Assembly: GCA_044221135.1 (NCBI GenBank)
Contig: JBGAPT010000039.1
Coordinates: 1 to 19,204, forward strand
Direction of reading: 5' to 3'
Origin: UBA4722 sp044221135
Lineage (GTDB): Bacteria > Pseudomonadota > Gammaproteobacteria > DSM-16500
DNA length: 19,204 nt
This document shows positions 7,801 to 14,216 of this stretch, in pieces. Position 1 is the first letter of the stretch; each line of letters starts with the position of its first letter. Below the pieces are notes generated by a model. That model saw nothing but the letters and a program-made list of their open reading frames with translations, was not told the origin of the DNA and did not search any database. The position numbers and the translations under genes are program-made.

Positions 7801-8232
7801 AATCTTTCCGCCCATTGCTTCAATTGCTTTACGTGCGCCAGCTGTTACAGCCAACCCTTGTAATACTAGCGCTTTTTTCTCACTCAGCTCACCTGCTAAA
7901 ATAACTTTGACAAACTGAATGTTTTTATTAATCAACCCAGCCTCTTTTAATGCGATAAGGTCTACTACTTCCGCCGTGATTTTACTCAAATCAGATAAGC
8001 GAACTTCATCACTCACCAACGCTTTTTGAGATTTAAAACCTGACTTTGGCAGACGACGTTGCAAAGGCATCTGGCCACCTTCAAAACCAACCTTATGGTA
8101 ACCGCCCGCACGTGCTCTTTGACCTTTATGGCCTCTGCCACACGTTTTACCTTTACCAGAACCAATGCCGCGACCCAGTCTTTTAGCTGGCGTTTTTGCA
8201 CCTGGCGCTGGCTGTAGCGTATTTAGGTACAT
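7786..8232 (-). CDS. rplO: 50S ribosomal protein L15
   Basis: L15 is a late-assembly 50S protein. The start is placed at the ATG at 8232, giving MYLNTLQPAPGAKTPAKRLG, because this is the family N-terminus; the upstream in-frame ATG (8304) would fuse unrelated residues encoded within rpmD. The protein has 148 residues. The basic, glycine-rich section GRGIGSGKGKTCGRGHKGQ and GFEGGQMPLQRRLPKSGF are diagnostic. The last four residues, SDSR, and the stop come from the palindromic repeat and replace the usual short acidic end. The start is 1 base after the rpmD stop. Intact. Confidence 0.96.
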   Translation of the reverse strand: MYLNTLQPAPGAKTPAKRLGRGIGSGKGKTCGRGHKGQRARAGGYHKVGFEGGQMPLQRRLPKSGFKSQKALVSDEVRLSDLSKITAEVVDLIALKEAGLINKNIQFVKVILAGELSEKKALVLQGLAVTAGARKAIEAMGGKISDSR

Positions 8233-8233
8233 T

Positions 8234-8422
8234 TTATATTTCCTCAACTGATAATAAATAAGAAACCTTGTTAATAATTCCTCGATTACAAGGAGTATCA
8301 GCAATGATAACTGTATGGTGTGGACGGCGCAGGCCTAGACCTTTTATGCATTCTTTATGCTTTGGATGTCTGGCAATCATGCTACGCATTAATGTTACTT
8401 TTAACTGTTTTATACTGCTCAT
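8234..8422 (-). CDS. rpmD: 50S ribosomal protein L30
   Basis: L30 is a small 50S protein. It has 62 residues, with the hallmark ARHPKHKECIKGLGLRR and a C-terminal half HTVIIADTPCNRGIINKVSYLL that aligns with bacterial L30. It is placed normally between rpsE and rplO. It starts 3 bases after the rpsE stop. It is intact although rpsE upstream is broken, so translation could not be coupled to a complete rpsE here. Confidence 0.94.
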   Translation of the reverse strand: MSSIKQLKVTLMRSMIARHPKHKECIKGLGLRRPHHTVIIADTPCNRGIINKVSYLLSVEEI

Positions 8423-8425
8423 TGT

Positions 8426-8893
8426 TTAATTCTCAGTAATTTCTTCAACTGTTTTACCGCGTTTAGCCGCGACTGTTTCTGGAGTTGATATATTTTCCAG
8501 TGCATTAATGGTTGCCCTAACGACATTAATAGGATTAGTGGATCCTACAATCTTCGCCAAAACATTCTTGACGCCCAGTACTTCTAATACTGCACGCATA
8601 GCACCGCCTGCAATAATACCAGTACCATCTGAAGCTGGCTTCATAAAGACTTTTGATGCACCATGTTTCCTGTCATTTGATAATACAAAGTATCGCCTTT
8701 TTCAGTGTGATTTTCTTTGCAACTTATTTTTCCATTTCAACCCTTTTTGTATAGCAGGCACTTCGCGAGCTTTACCCACGCCCACCCAATAAGACCCCTG
8801 CATCGCCAACGACAATTAGCACCTTAAAGCTAAATATCCTACCACCTTTTACCACGATTCTTACGTTTCCCGTGTAATTTATTATTGAGATCA
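8426..8893 (-). pseudogene. rpsE: rpsE, 30S ribosomal protein S5, multiply frameshifted
   Basis: S5 is a normally essential 30S protein involved in decoding accuracy. The C-terminal half (8668-8426) reads cleanly as KHGASKVFMKPASDGTGIIA to the end at KRGKTVEEITEN. Upstream the protein is split among frames: VKGGRIFSFKVLIVVGD (near 8850-8800) ends in a stop. VGVGKAREVPAIQKGLKWKN then appears in a second frame, and the third-frame join lies near 8680. Most inferred indels fall in short homopolymers, for example one G lost from a GGG and one A from GGAAAACAT. The true N-terminus is missing: it is joined to the first codons of rpsN. Confidence 0.85.
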
Positions 8894-8934
8894 ACACGGT
8901 TTTTGTCGCGCACTTTCATTGAGGTTTTTGCCAT
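8890..8934 (-). pseudogene. rpsN: rpsN, 30S ribosomal protein S14, 5' remnant fused to rpsE
   Basis: The ATG at 8934 lies 2 bases after the rplE stop, where rpsN normally begins. The first residues MAKTSMKVRDKNRV match the S14 N-terminus. The reading frame then continues with DLNNKLHGKRKNRGKRW and stops at 8839. This part resembles the N-terminal region of S5 rather than S14. The rest of rpsN and all of rpsH, rplF and rplR are missing, about 1.5-1.6 kb judged from normal gene sizes. The exact breakpoint, around 8890-8905, cannot be fixed by eye. Confidence 0.75.
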
Positions 8935-8936
8935 AA

Positions 8937-9491
8937 TTATTGACTCATCTCTTTCTCTTTAAATGGAAAACTAAAAGCTTGTAATAATGCCTGGCCTTCT
9001 TTATCAGAACATTCCGAGGTAGTAATAGTAATATCCATCCCTCTGAGTGCATCAATTTTATCGTAATCAATTTCTGGAAATACAATTTGCTCTTTAAAAC
9101 CCAAGCTGTAGTTGCCGCGACCATCAAATGATTTAATACTTAACCCACGAAAATCACGTACACGTGGTAACGCGATAGAAATGAGTCGGTCTAAAAATTC
9201 ATACATACGTTTACCGCGTAATGTAACTTTGCAACCAATCGCCCAATCTTCACGAAGCTTAAAGCCTGCAATGGATTTACGTGCCAATGTAACCACTGGT
9301 TTTTGGCCTGAAATTTTTTCAAGATCAGACATAGCAGCAGTAATCACTTTTTTATCTTCCATCGCTTCGCCCACACCCATATTTAAAGTGATCTTTTTGA
9401 TGCGTGGAACCTGCATGACTGACGTATAACCAAATTTATCTTTCAGTATTTTTATTACAACATCTTTATAATATTCTTGTAATCTCGCCAT
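8937..9491 (-). CDS. rplE: 50S ribosomal protein L5
   Basis: L5 binds 5S rRNA and contacts the P-site tRNA. The 184-residue length is slightly above the E. coli 179. Diagnostic segments are VPRIKKITLNMGVGEAMEDK, GQKPVVTLARKSIAGFKLRE, and LPRVRDFRGLSIKSFDGRGNYSLGFKEQIVFPEI. The C-terminus carries a short extra tail (KEKEMSQ). The gene follows rplX by 13 bases. It is the last intact gene before the spc operon deletion. Confidence 0.97.
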   Translation of the reverse strand: MARLQEYYKDVVIKILKDKFGYTSVMQVPRIKKITLNMGVGEAMEDKKVITAAMSDLEKISGQKPVVTLARKSIAGFKLREDWAIGCKVTLRGKRMYEFLDRLISIALPRVRDFRGLSIKSFDGRGNYSLGFKEQIVFPEIDYDKIDALRGMDITITTSECSDKEGQALLQAFSFPFKEKEMSQ

Positions 9492-9504
9492 AACTCACCT
9501 GTAC

Positions 9505-9831
9505 TTACACGTCTATCACTTCGTTAGTGGATTTAAAACAACGTACTTTTTTTCCATCATCCATTGTTTTAATCCAGACTCTACGGCCCTTACCAGATGC
9601 TTGGTCATATAGCATCACATTAGAACGATCAATAGGCTGTGTCTTAATAATAATTCCACCACGGTCGCCCGTATTGGGGTTGGCTTTAACATGTTTCTTT
9701 ACTGTGTTAATTCCTTCAACCAAGAGTTTTGCTCCTCCAAGTAAAACAGAAAGAACAACGCCTCTTCTACCTTTATCCCTACCCGCGATAACAATCACTT
9801 CATCGCCTTTTTTTATCTTTTGCATACTCAT
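9505..9831 (-). CDS. rplX: 50S ribosomal protein L24
   Basis: L24 initiates 50S assembly by binding the 5' end of 23S rRNA. The KOW motif is visible near the N-terminus (IKKGDEVIVIAGRDKGRRGVV). NTVKKHVKANPNTGDRGGII and the basic C-terminal part complete the match. It has 108 residues from the ATG at 9831, which has AAGAG about 9 bases upstream. A second ATG two codons later is possible but less well spaced. It follows rplN by 32 bases. Intact. Confidence 0.96.
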   Translation of the reverse strand: MSMQKIKKGDEVIVIAGRDKGRRGVVLSVLLGGAKLLVEGINTVKKHVKANPNTGDRGGIIIKTQPIDRSNVMLYDQASGKGRRVWIKTMDDGKKVRCFKSTNEVIDV

Positions 9832-9863
9832 GCTTATATTCTCTTAAGAATTAATACCTGGAT

Positions 9864-10232
9864 TTATATTACTTCATCAGCCAAAGAGATAATTTTCATA
9901 AAATTCTCACCGCGTAGTTCACGTGTAATAGGCCCAAAGATACGTGTACCAATCGGTTGCAATTGTGCGTTAAGCAATACAACAGCATTTTCATCAAAGC
10001 GTATCGCTGAACCGTCTGGACGTCTCACACCCTTACATGTCCTAACTATCACTGCATTACAAACTTCCCCTTTTTTTACTCGGCCTCTTGGAGCGGCTTC
10101 TTTTATACTCACTTTAATAACATCTCCAATATTGGCATAACGACGATGCGATCCACCCAGTACTTTTATACACATTACGCGACGCGCACCGGTATTGTCT
10201 GCTACGTCAAGCACTGTCTGCGTTTGTATCAT
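9864..10232 (-). CDS. rplN: 50S ribosomal protein L14
   Basis: L14 is a highly conserved 50S protein at the interface with 16S rRNA. The start at 10232 gives the family N-terminus MIQTQTVLDVADNTGARRVM and has GGAG 7 bases upstream; the in-frame ATG at 10253 would add seven unrelated residues. The length is 122, standard. GGSHRRYANIGDVIKVSIKEAAPRGRVKKGEV and the end RGENFMKIISLADEVI are diagnostic. It is the first gene of the spc operon and is separated from rpsQ by about 275 bases, far more than usual. That gap is AT-rich near rplN and carries repeats near rpsQ. Confidence 0.97.
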   Translation of the reverse strand: MIQTQTVLDVADNTGARRVMCIKVLGGSHRRYANIGDVIKVSIKEAAPRGRVKKGEVCNAVIVRTCKGVRRPDGSAIRFDENAVVLLNAQLQPIGTRIFGPITRELRGENFMKIISLADEVI

Positions 10233-10387
10233 ACCGTGACTCCAGTTATTCAACGAAATCTATGATTTCGTACTTAATTATAAAAAATGACCGCCAATAC
10301 TATCATATTTGACTATAAAATATATAAAGAATTTGAAAAAAATTACTTTATTATCTTTTTATTCAAGGATATCTTGCTCGATCTTCC

Positions 10388-10530
10388 AGGAGTTCTCGCT
10401 GAAAAAGCGCGGGAACTCCTTCCTTAATTATATGCTACGCATAAGCAAAGCTTATGCTTGCACTCAAGGGGGAAAATCACGATTCTCCCCCGAGAATCCC
10501 CCATCGCGTCATGTCAGCGAAGAATCGCTA
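10388..10530. repeat. composite palindromic repeat, modules a-b-c-d (end of rpsQ)
   Basis: This is the fullest copy in the window. From low to high coordinate it has hairpin d (AGGAGTTCTCGC at 10388-10399 against GCGGGAACTCCT at 10409-10420), palindrome c (GCATAAGC-AAA-GCTTATGC), and palindrome b (GGGGGAAAATC/GATTCTCCCCC). Module a follows: CCCCCATCGCGTCATG, then AGCGAAGAATCGCT. Module a extends into rpsQ and encodes its last residues and stop. Related copies lie at 1989, 7734, 13788 and 15510. Confidence 0.85.
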
Positions 10531-10790
10531 TCGACCTTCTCTAATACTTGCACTAAAACCCAATGTTTTGTCTTTGACAAAGGACGGCTTTGTTTGATTA
10601 ATACAACATCACCAATCCTGCATGTATTCTCATCATCATGCGCTTTCATTCTCGAAAAACGTTTCATGTATTTACCATAAAGCGCATGCTTAACCTTGCG
10701 TTCGACTTCTACTACGATAGTCTTGTGCATTTTGTTACTAACAACTCGACCTACTACACTCCGACCACCTGTTGTTTTTTGCTCTATCAT
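10509..10790 (-). CDS. rpsQ: 30S ribosomal protein S17
   Basis: S17 is a primary 16S rRNA-binding OB-fold protein. It has 93 residues; GRVVSNKMHKTIVVEVERKVKHALYGKYMKR and HDDENTCRIGDVVLIKQSRPLSKTKHWVLVQVLEK are diagnostic. The end DSDSSLT and the stop codon are supplied by the palindromic repeat at 10388-10530, so the C-terminus differs from the family. The start overlaps the rpmC stop by 4 bases (ATGA), indicating translational coupling. It is the last gene of the S10 operon. Confidence 0.95.
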   Translation of the reverse strand: MIEQKTTGGRSVVGRVVSNKMHKTIVVEVERKVKHALYGKYMKRFSRMKAHDDENTCRIGDVVLIKQSRPLSKTKHWVLVQVLEKVDSDSSLT

Positions 10791-10984
10791 ATTGACGAAC
10801 CTTCTTTTTCACGTAAGATTGTTTTCACACGAGCAATTTGTTTTCTCACACTTCTAAACAAGTGAGACAGCGGCGCCTGTCCAATGCCCTTCTGAATACG
10901 TAAATTAAATTGTTCTTTTAACAACGCAATGAGTTCAGACTTTAGCTCTTCCACCGATTTCGTTTTTAATTCTCTCGCTTTCAT
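10787..10984 (-). CDS. rpmC: 50S ribosomal protein L29
   Basis: L29 lies near the peptide exit tunnel and helps dock trigger factor and SRP. The 65-residue, two-helix protein begins MKARELKTKSVEELKSELIA and contains LLKEQFNLRIQKGIGQ, followed by the SVRKQIARVKTILREKE helix. It overlaps rplP by one base (TAATG) and rpsQ by four, a tightly coupled arrangement. The length matches the family. Confidence 0.95.
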   Translation of the reverse strand: MKARELKTKSVEELKSELIALLKEQFNLRIQKGIGQAPLSHLFRSVRKQIARVKTILREKEGSSI

Positions 10985-11397
10985 TACATTATCGTCCGCG
11001 TTTCAAATATTGATTTTACAGACAGCTTGTCTGCGGCCAATCTCAGTGCTTGCCGAGCAATGTCTTCCGTAACCCCTTCGATTTCAAACATCATCCGCCC
11101 TGGTTGTACTAGAGCTACCCAGTACTCCACATTACCCTTACCTTTACCTTGTCTGACTTCAAGTGGCTTTTTAGTGATAGGCTTGTCTGGAAAAATACGA
11201 ATCCAGATTTTTCCGCCACGTTTGATATGACGTGACATGGCTCGGCGCGCTGCTTCAATTTGTCGTGAAGTGATACGACCAAACTCAGATGACTTCAAGC
11301 CATATTCGCCAAAACTCACTTTATTACCGCGAGTTGCTACACCGCGATTGCGCCCTTTAAATTGTTTGCGAAACTTAGTTCGCTTTGGCTGCAACAT
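10984..11397 (-). CDS. rplP: 50S ribosomal protein L16
   Basis: L16 helps position the A-site tRNA at the peptidyl-transferase centre. The 137-residue length is standard. MLQPKRTKFRKQFKGRNRG is the classic N-terminus. ARRAMSRHIKRGGKIWIRIFPDKPITKKP and VRQGKGKGNVEYWVALVQPGRMMFEIEGV are diagnostic. It begins 2 bases after the rpsC stop and overlaps rpmC by one base. Intact. Confidence 0.97.
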   Translation of the reverse strand: MLQPKRTKFRKQFKGRNRGVATRGNKVSFGEYGLKSSEFGRITSRQIEAARRAMSRHIKRGGKIWIRIFPDKPITKKPLEVRQGKGKGNVEYWVALVQPGRMMFEIEGVTEDIARQALRLAADKLSVKSIFETRTIM

Positions 11398-11399
11398 TG

Positions 11400-12083
11400 T
11401 TACGCCTCCTGTTTGCCTGAAGCTTTTTCTGTAGCCGCTTCAGTTTGTTCTTTATCGCCAATGACTTCGCCCTTAAATATCCATACCTTGACGCCAATGA
11501 CACCATACGTGGTAAAAGCTTCGCCCAACCCATAGTCAATATCAGCTCGTAAAGTATGCAAAGGTACACGGCCTTCTCTATACCATTCGCTACGCGCAAT
11601 TTCAGTGCCTCCCAGACGGCCACTGACACAAATTTTAATACCCTTGGCACCTAAACGCATTGCAGTTGTAACCACTCGTTTCATTGCACGTCTGAACATA
11701 ACGCGTTTTTCTAATTGTTGCGCGACTGTTTCAGCAACTAATTTAGCATCCAGCTCAGGCTTACGAACTTCTTCAATGGTAATATGTACTGGCACGCCTA
11801 AAATCTTGGCAGCTTCATCTCGCAATACTTCAACTTCTTTACCACTCTTACCAATAACAAGACCGGGTCGTGCGACATGAGCCGTAATCTTGGCATTGCG
11901 CGCTGGACGCTCTATTTGAATGCGACTCACACCTGCTGACGCTAACTTTTTCTCTAAATAGTCACGCACCGTTAAGTCTGCACATAATATATTGGCAAAA
12001 TCTTTTGATGGTGCATACCATCTGGATGACCAGTCTTTTACTATACCCAAGCGTATGCCTGTGGGATGTACCTTTTGTCCCAT
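11400..12083 (-). CDS. rpsC: 30S ribosomal protein S3
   Basis: S3 forms part of the mRNA entry site. The start at 12083 gives MGQKVHPTGIRLGIVKDWSS, the family N-terminus, and the ATG overlaps the rplV stop by one base; an upstream in-frame ATG at 12125 lies inside rplV and is rejected. The type II KH domain shows GLVIGKSGKEVEVLRDEAAK (GxxG at 78-81). The C-terminal domain has GAKGIKICVSGRLGGTEIAR and EGRVPLHTLRADIDYG. It has 227 residues with a Glu- and Lys-rich tail. Confidence 0.97.
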   Translation of the reverse strand: MGQKVHPTGIRLGIVKDWSSRWYAPSKDFANILCADLTVRDYLEKKLASAGVSRIQIERPARNAKITAHVARPGLVIGKSGKEVEVLRDEAAKILGVPVHITIEEVRKPELDAKLVAETVAQQLEKRVMFRRAMKRVVTTAMRLGAKGIKICVSGRLGGTEIARSEWYREGRVPLHTLRADIDYGLGEAFTTYGVIGVKVWIFKGEVIGDKEQTEAATEKASGKQEA

Positions 12084-12424
12084 TAGTTTGTCTCCTGATT
12101 CGACACGATAACGGTTATGTGACAAGTGGGCTTCAGTATTCGACAGCCGCGACCTTTTGCGCGTGCATGCATACGTTTATAGTTCGCTGCCTGATCCGCA
12201 TAAATCTGACTAATTTTCAACTCGTCAATATCACAACCTTGGTTATGTTCTGCATTTGCAATAGCGGATTCAAGTACTTTTTTTACAACGCCCGCTGCTT
12301 TCTTTGTACTAAATCGCAAAATATCTAAAGCACGATCAACAGGCAAGCCTCTAATCAAATCGCATATTAGCCTGCATTTTTGTGCAGACAATCTTGTACT
12401 TCTTAACCTTGCCGCGACTTCCAT
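12083..12424 (-). CDS. rplV: 50S ribosomal protein L22
   Basis: L22 lines the exit tunnel; its long beta hairpin, here KRMHARAKGRGCRILKPTCHITV, reaches the constriction where macrolides act. The 113 residues cover the whole family. The N-terminus EVAARLRSTRLSAQKCRLICDLIRG is slightly different from E. coli but typical. It lies 18 bases after rpsS and overlaps rpsC by one base. No deletion or insertion is apparent in the tunnel loop. Confidence 0.96.
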   Translation of the reverse strand: MEVAARLRSTRLSAQKCRLICDLIRGLPVDRALDILRFSTKKAAGVVKKVLESAIANAEHNQGCDIDELKISQIYADQAANYKRMHARAKGRGCRILKPTCHITVIVSNQETN

Positions 12425-12442
12425 TATACTGACCCCCTGCTC

Positions 12443-12778
12443 TTACTTTTTATCTGACTTATCCGATTTTTTATCATTAGATGGCTTGGATGGTGCTCCA
12501 CCTGCTTCTTTAACTTTTTTATCCGCTGAATGGCCCTTGAATGTGCGTGTTATAGCAAATTCACCTAGCTTGTGACCAACCATATTTTCTGTAATAAAAA
12601 TAGGTACATGTATCCGGCCATTATGTACTGCAATTGTTATTCCAACAAACGCTGGAAGAATCGTTGATCGACGCGACCATGTTTTAATGGGACGTTTATT
12701 TTTAGAGGCAACAGTTTCCTCTACTTTTTTCATTAAATGTCTATCGACAAATGGTCCTTTTATAATAGAACGCGGCAC
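12443..12778 (-). CDS. rpsS: 30S ribosomal protein S19 with a charged C-terminal tail
   Basis: S19 is in the 30S head and pairs with S13. The first ~90 residues are standard (MPRSIIKGPFVDRHLMKKVE, then TWSRRSTILPAFVGITIAVHNGR and VGHKLGEFAITRTFKGH). The protein is 111 residues against 92 in E. coli: about 19 extra C-terminal residues, rich in Lys, Asp and Ser, follow the normal end. The tail is low in complexity and reads through to a clean stop. It lies 43 bases downstream of rplB. Confidence 0.96.
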   Translation of the reverse strand: MPRSIIKGPFVDRHLMKKVEETVASKNKRPIKTWSRRSTILPAFVGITIAVHNGRIHVPIFITENMVGHKLGEFAITRTFKGHSADKKVKEAGGAPSKPSNDKKSDKSDKK

Positions 12779-12821
12779 TATAAAATCCTCACAAAATAAA
12801 TTGAATTATATAAACCAAAAC

Positions 12822-13652
12822 TTATTTACCTCTATCTCTGTCACGCACAATAAACTTCGATGTGCGCTTATTTTTACGTGTCTTATAACCTTTGGTAGGT
12901 GTTCCCCATGGACTGACGGGATGACGTCCACCTGACGTTTTACCTTCACCACCACCATGTGGATGATCTACTGGATTCATTGCTACACCACGGACGGTAG
13001 GACGCACGCCGCGTCTACGACTTGCACCTGCAGTGCCCAATGAACGCAGATTATGTTCTGAATTACCCACTTCACCTATCACTGCACGACACTCGGCCAA
13101 CACTTTACGCATTTCACCGGAACGTAAACGCACTGTGGCATAAATACCTTCTCGTGCAATTAACTGGACGGAAGCGCCCGCGCTACGTGCTAATTGCGCA
13201 CCCTTCTTAGGTTTTAACTCAACACAATGTATGACCGAACCAATCGGTATGCTGGACAATGGCAAGCAATTACCAACTTTAATAGGTGACTCTAATCCAG
13301 AAGAAATGATATCGCCAACCTTAAGACCATTTGGAGCCACAATATAACGTCTTTCACCATCTTGATAAAGAACTAAAGCAATATTAGCGCTACGGTTAGG
13401 ATCATATTCAAAACGCTCAACCGTGGCATCTATACCGTCTTTGTTTCTTTTAAAATCAATAAGACGATACTTTTGCTTGTGTCCGCCACCAATATGCCTG
13501 CACGTGACACGGCCCTGATTGTTACGTCCGCCAGTTTTTTTCTTTGTTGTCACTAAAGCAGCATAAGGTTGACCCTTATGTAAGTCTTTATTGACAACTG
13601 ATATTACAAAACGTCGCCCTGGCGAGGTTGGTTTAGATATTACTAGTGCCAT
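12822..13652 (-). CDS. rplB: 50S ribosomal protein L2
   Basis: L2 is needed for subunit association and for assembly around the peptidyl-transferase centre. It has 276 residues. The C-terminal signature AMNPVDHPHGGGEGKTSGGR contains the conserved His (about residue 230). The N-terminal OB and SH3-like domains show GGRNNQGRVTCRHIGGGHKQKYRLIDFKRNKDG. The ATG at 13652 has GAGGA about 4 bases upstream. It is separated from rplW by 270 bases, which is unusual for the S10 operon, where these genes normally abut. The gap holds a repeat and a possible promoter. Confidence 0.97.
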   Translation of the reverse strand: MALVISKPTSPGRRFVISVVNKDLHKGQPYAALVTTKKKTGGRNNQGRVTCRHIGGGHKQKYRLIDFKRNKDGIDATVERFEYDPNRSANIALVLYQDGERRYIVAPNGLKVGDIISSGLESPIKVGNCLPLSSIPIGSVIHCVELKPKKGAQLARSAGASVQLIAREGIYATVRLRSGEMRKVLAECRAVIGEVGNSEHNLRSLGTAGASRRRGVRPTVRGVAMNPVDHPHGGGEGKTSGGRHPVSPWGTPTKGYKTRKNKRTSKFIVRDRDRGK

Positions 13653-13680
13653 ATGTTCCTCAATAATCTATGTTTTTTCT

Positions 13681-13703
13681 GCCTAGCGAATTGTCAACAG
13701 ACC
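13681..13703. repeat. short dispersed repeat, second copy of 5232-5254
   Basis: These 23 bases match 5232-5254 with a single mismatch (T against A at the eleventh base). Both copies lie shortly upstream of a ribosomal protein gene (rplB here, rpsD there) and in the same orientation. The coding-strand sequence contains TTGACA, but no well-spaced -10 box follows. The function is unknown. Confidence 0.65.
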
Positions 13704-13731
13704 CTATATTGCCGCTCTAATAAGAGCCGCT

Positions 13732-13759
13732 ATTATAATGATATGCCTGCAAAAGCCAA
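13732..13759 (-). promoter_or_regulatory. candidate internal promoter for rplB
   Basis: On the minus strand a perfect TATAAT (13737-13732) is preceded by TTGGCT (13759-13754) with a 16-base spacer. This is a good sigma-70 -10 box with a 4-of-6 match at -35. Transcription would start about 70 bases before rplB. It lies just downstream of the large palindromic hairpin that follows rplW, where it could restore transcription lost at the hairpin. This is inference from sequence only. Confidence 0.4.
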
Positions 13760-13787
13760 CATAAATAATAAAAATTTTCAGACTTCT

Positions 13788-13905
13788 CTTGTTTATATGC
13801 TACGCATAAGCAAAGCTTATGCTTGCACTTAAGGGGGAGAATCGTGATTCTCCCCCTTAAGAATCCCCCATCGCATGGGGCTCTCCGCGGGAACTCCGCA
13901 GATAT
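13788..13905. repeat. composite palindromic repeat with a perfect 16-bp hairpin (after rplW)
   Basis: This element occupies the rplW-rplB gap. Module c is GCATAAGC-AAA-GCTTATGC at 13804-13822. Module b is a perfect inverted repeat with 16-base arms at 13828-13843 and 13846-13861 around a 2-base centre. It is followed by AATCCCCCATCGCATG and then GCGGGAACTCCGC, a derivative of modules a and d. It is closely similar to 10431-10510. The hairpin is strong, but no U tract follows on the coding strand. Confidence 0.85.
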
Positions 13906-13922
13906 ACTTTCTTATTTCTCTT

Positions 13923-14216
13923 TTATATAGTTGCAAAATCTATTGTTTGACCGTCTTGTAACTTAACATACGCTTTCTTCCATGCCTTACTTTTACCCTC
14001 GATTTGTCCAAAACGTTTAGGTTTAGTCTTAACATTCACAATGCGCACTGATTCTACTTTTGCTTTAAACATCAACTCTACGGCTTCTTTTATAATAGGT
14101 TTTGTTGCATTCTTGATGACTTCAAAGATATATTCCCGTCGTTTTTCAGCGCCTATTGAAGCTTTTTCTGACATATAGGGGCGTAATATCACATTCATTA
14201 AACGTTCTTGTTTCAT
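13923..14216 (-). CDS. rplW: 50S ribosomal protein L23
   Basis: L23 is at the tunnel exit and docks trigger factor and SRP. The 97 residues include the family start VILRPYMSEKAS, IFEVIKNATKPIIKEAVELMFK and VNVKTKPKRFGQIEGKSKAWKKAYVKL. It overlaps the rplD stop by 4 bases (ATGA). The repeat element begins about 18 bases past its stop codon. Intact. Confidence 0.96.
   Translation of the reverse strand: MKQERLMNVILRPYMSEKASIGAEKRREYIFEVIKNATKPIIKEAVELMFKAKVESVRIVNVKTKPKRFGQIEGKSKAWKKAYVKLQDGQTIDFATI

Noticed and set aside
8234..8304. Extended L15 N-terminus from the ATG at 8304
   Set aside because: The added 24 residues overlap rpmD and have no L15 similarity; the ATG at 8232 gives the family N-terminus.
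10254..10387. Spc operon promoter in the AT-rich region before rplN
   Set aside because: TATAAT- and TATGAT-like boxes exist, but none has a convincing -35 box at proper spacing, so no promoter was called.
10309..10680. Plus-strand open frame across the rplN-rpsQ gap
   Set aside because: It crosses palindromic repeats and runs antisense into rpsQ; no family features or convincing start were seen.
11375..11650. A 91-residue minus-strand open frame within rpsC
   Set aside because: It is an alternative frame of rpsC, which is complete and well conserved.
13828..13861. Intrinsic terminator after rplW
   Set aside because: The stem is strong but no T tract follows on the coding strand, and essential operon genes lie downstream; annotated as a repeat instead.
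13788..13905. CRISPR array or insertion sequence
   Set aside because: Repeat copies are single, kilobases apart and internally palindromic; there are no regular spacers, no transposase and no target-site duplications.
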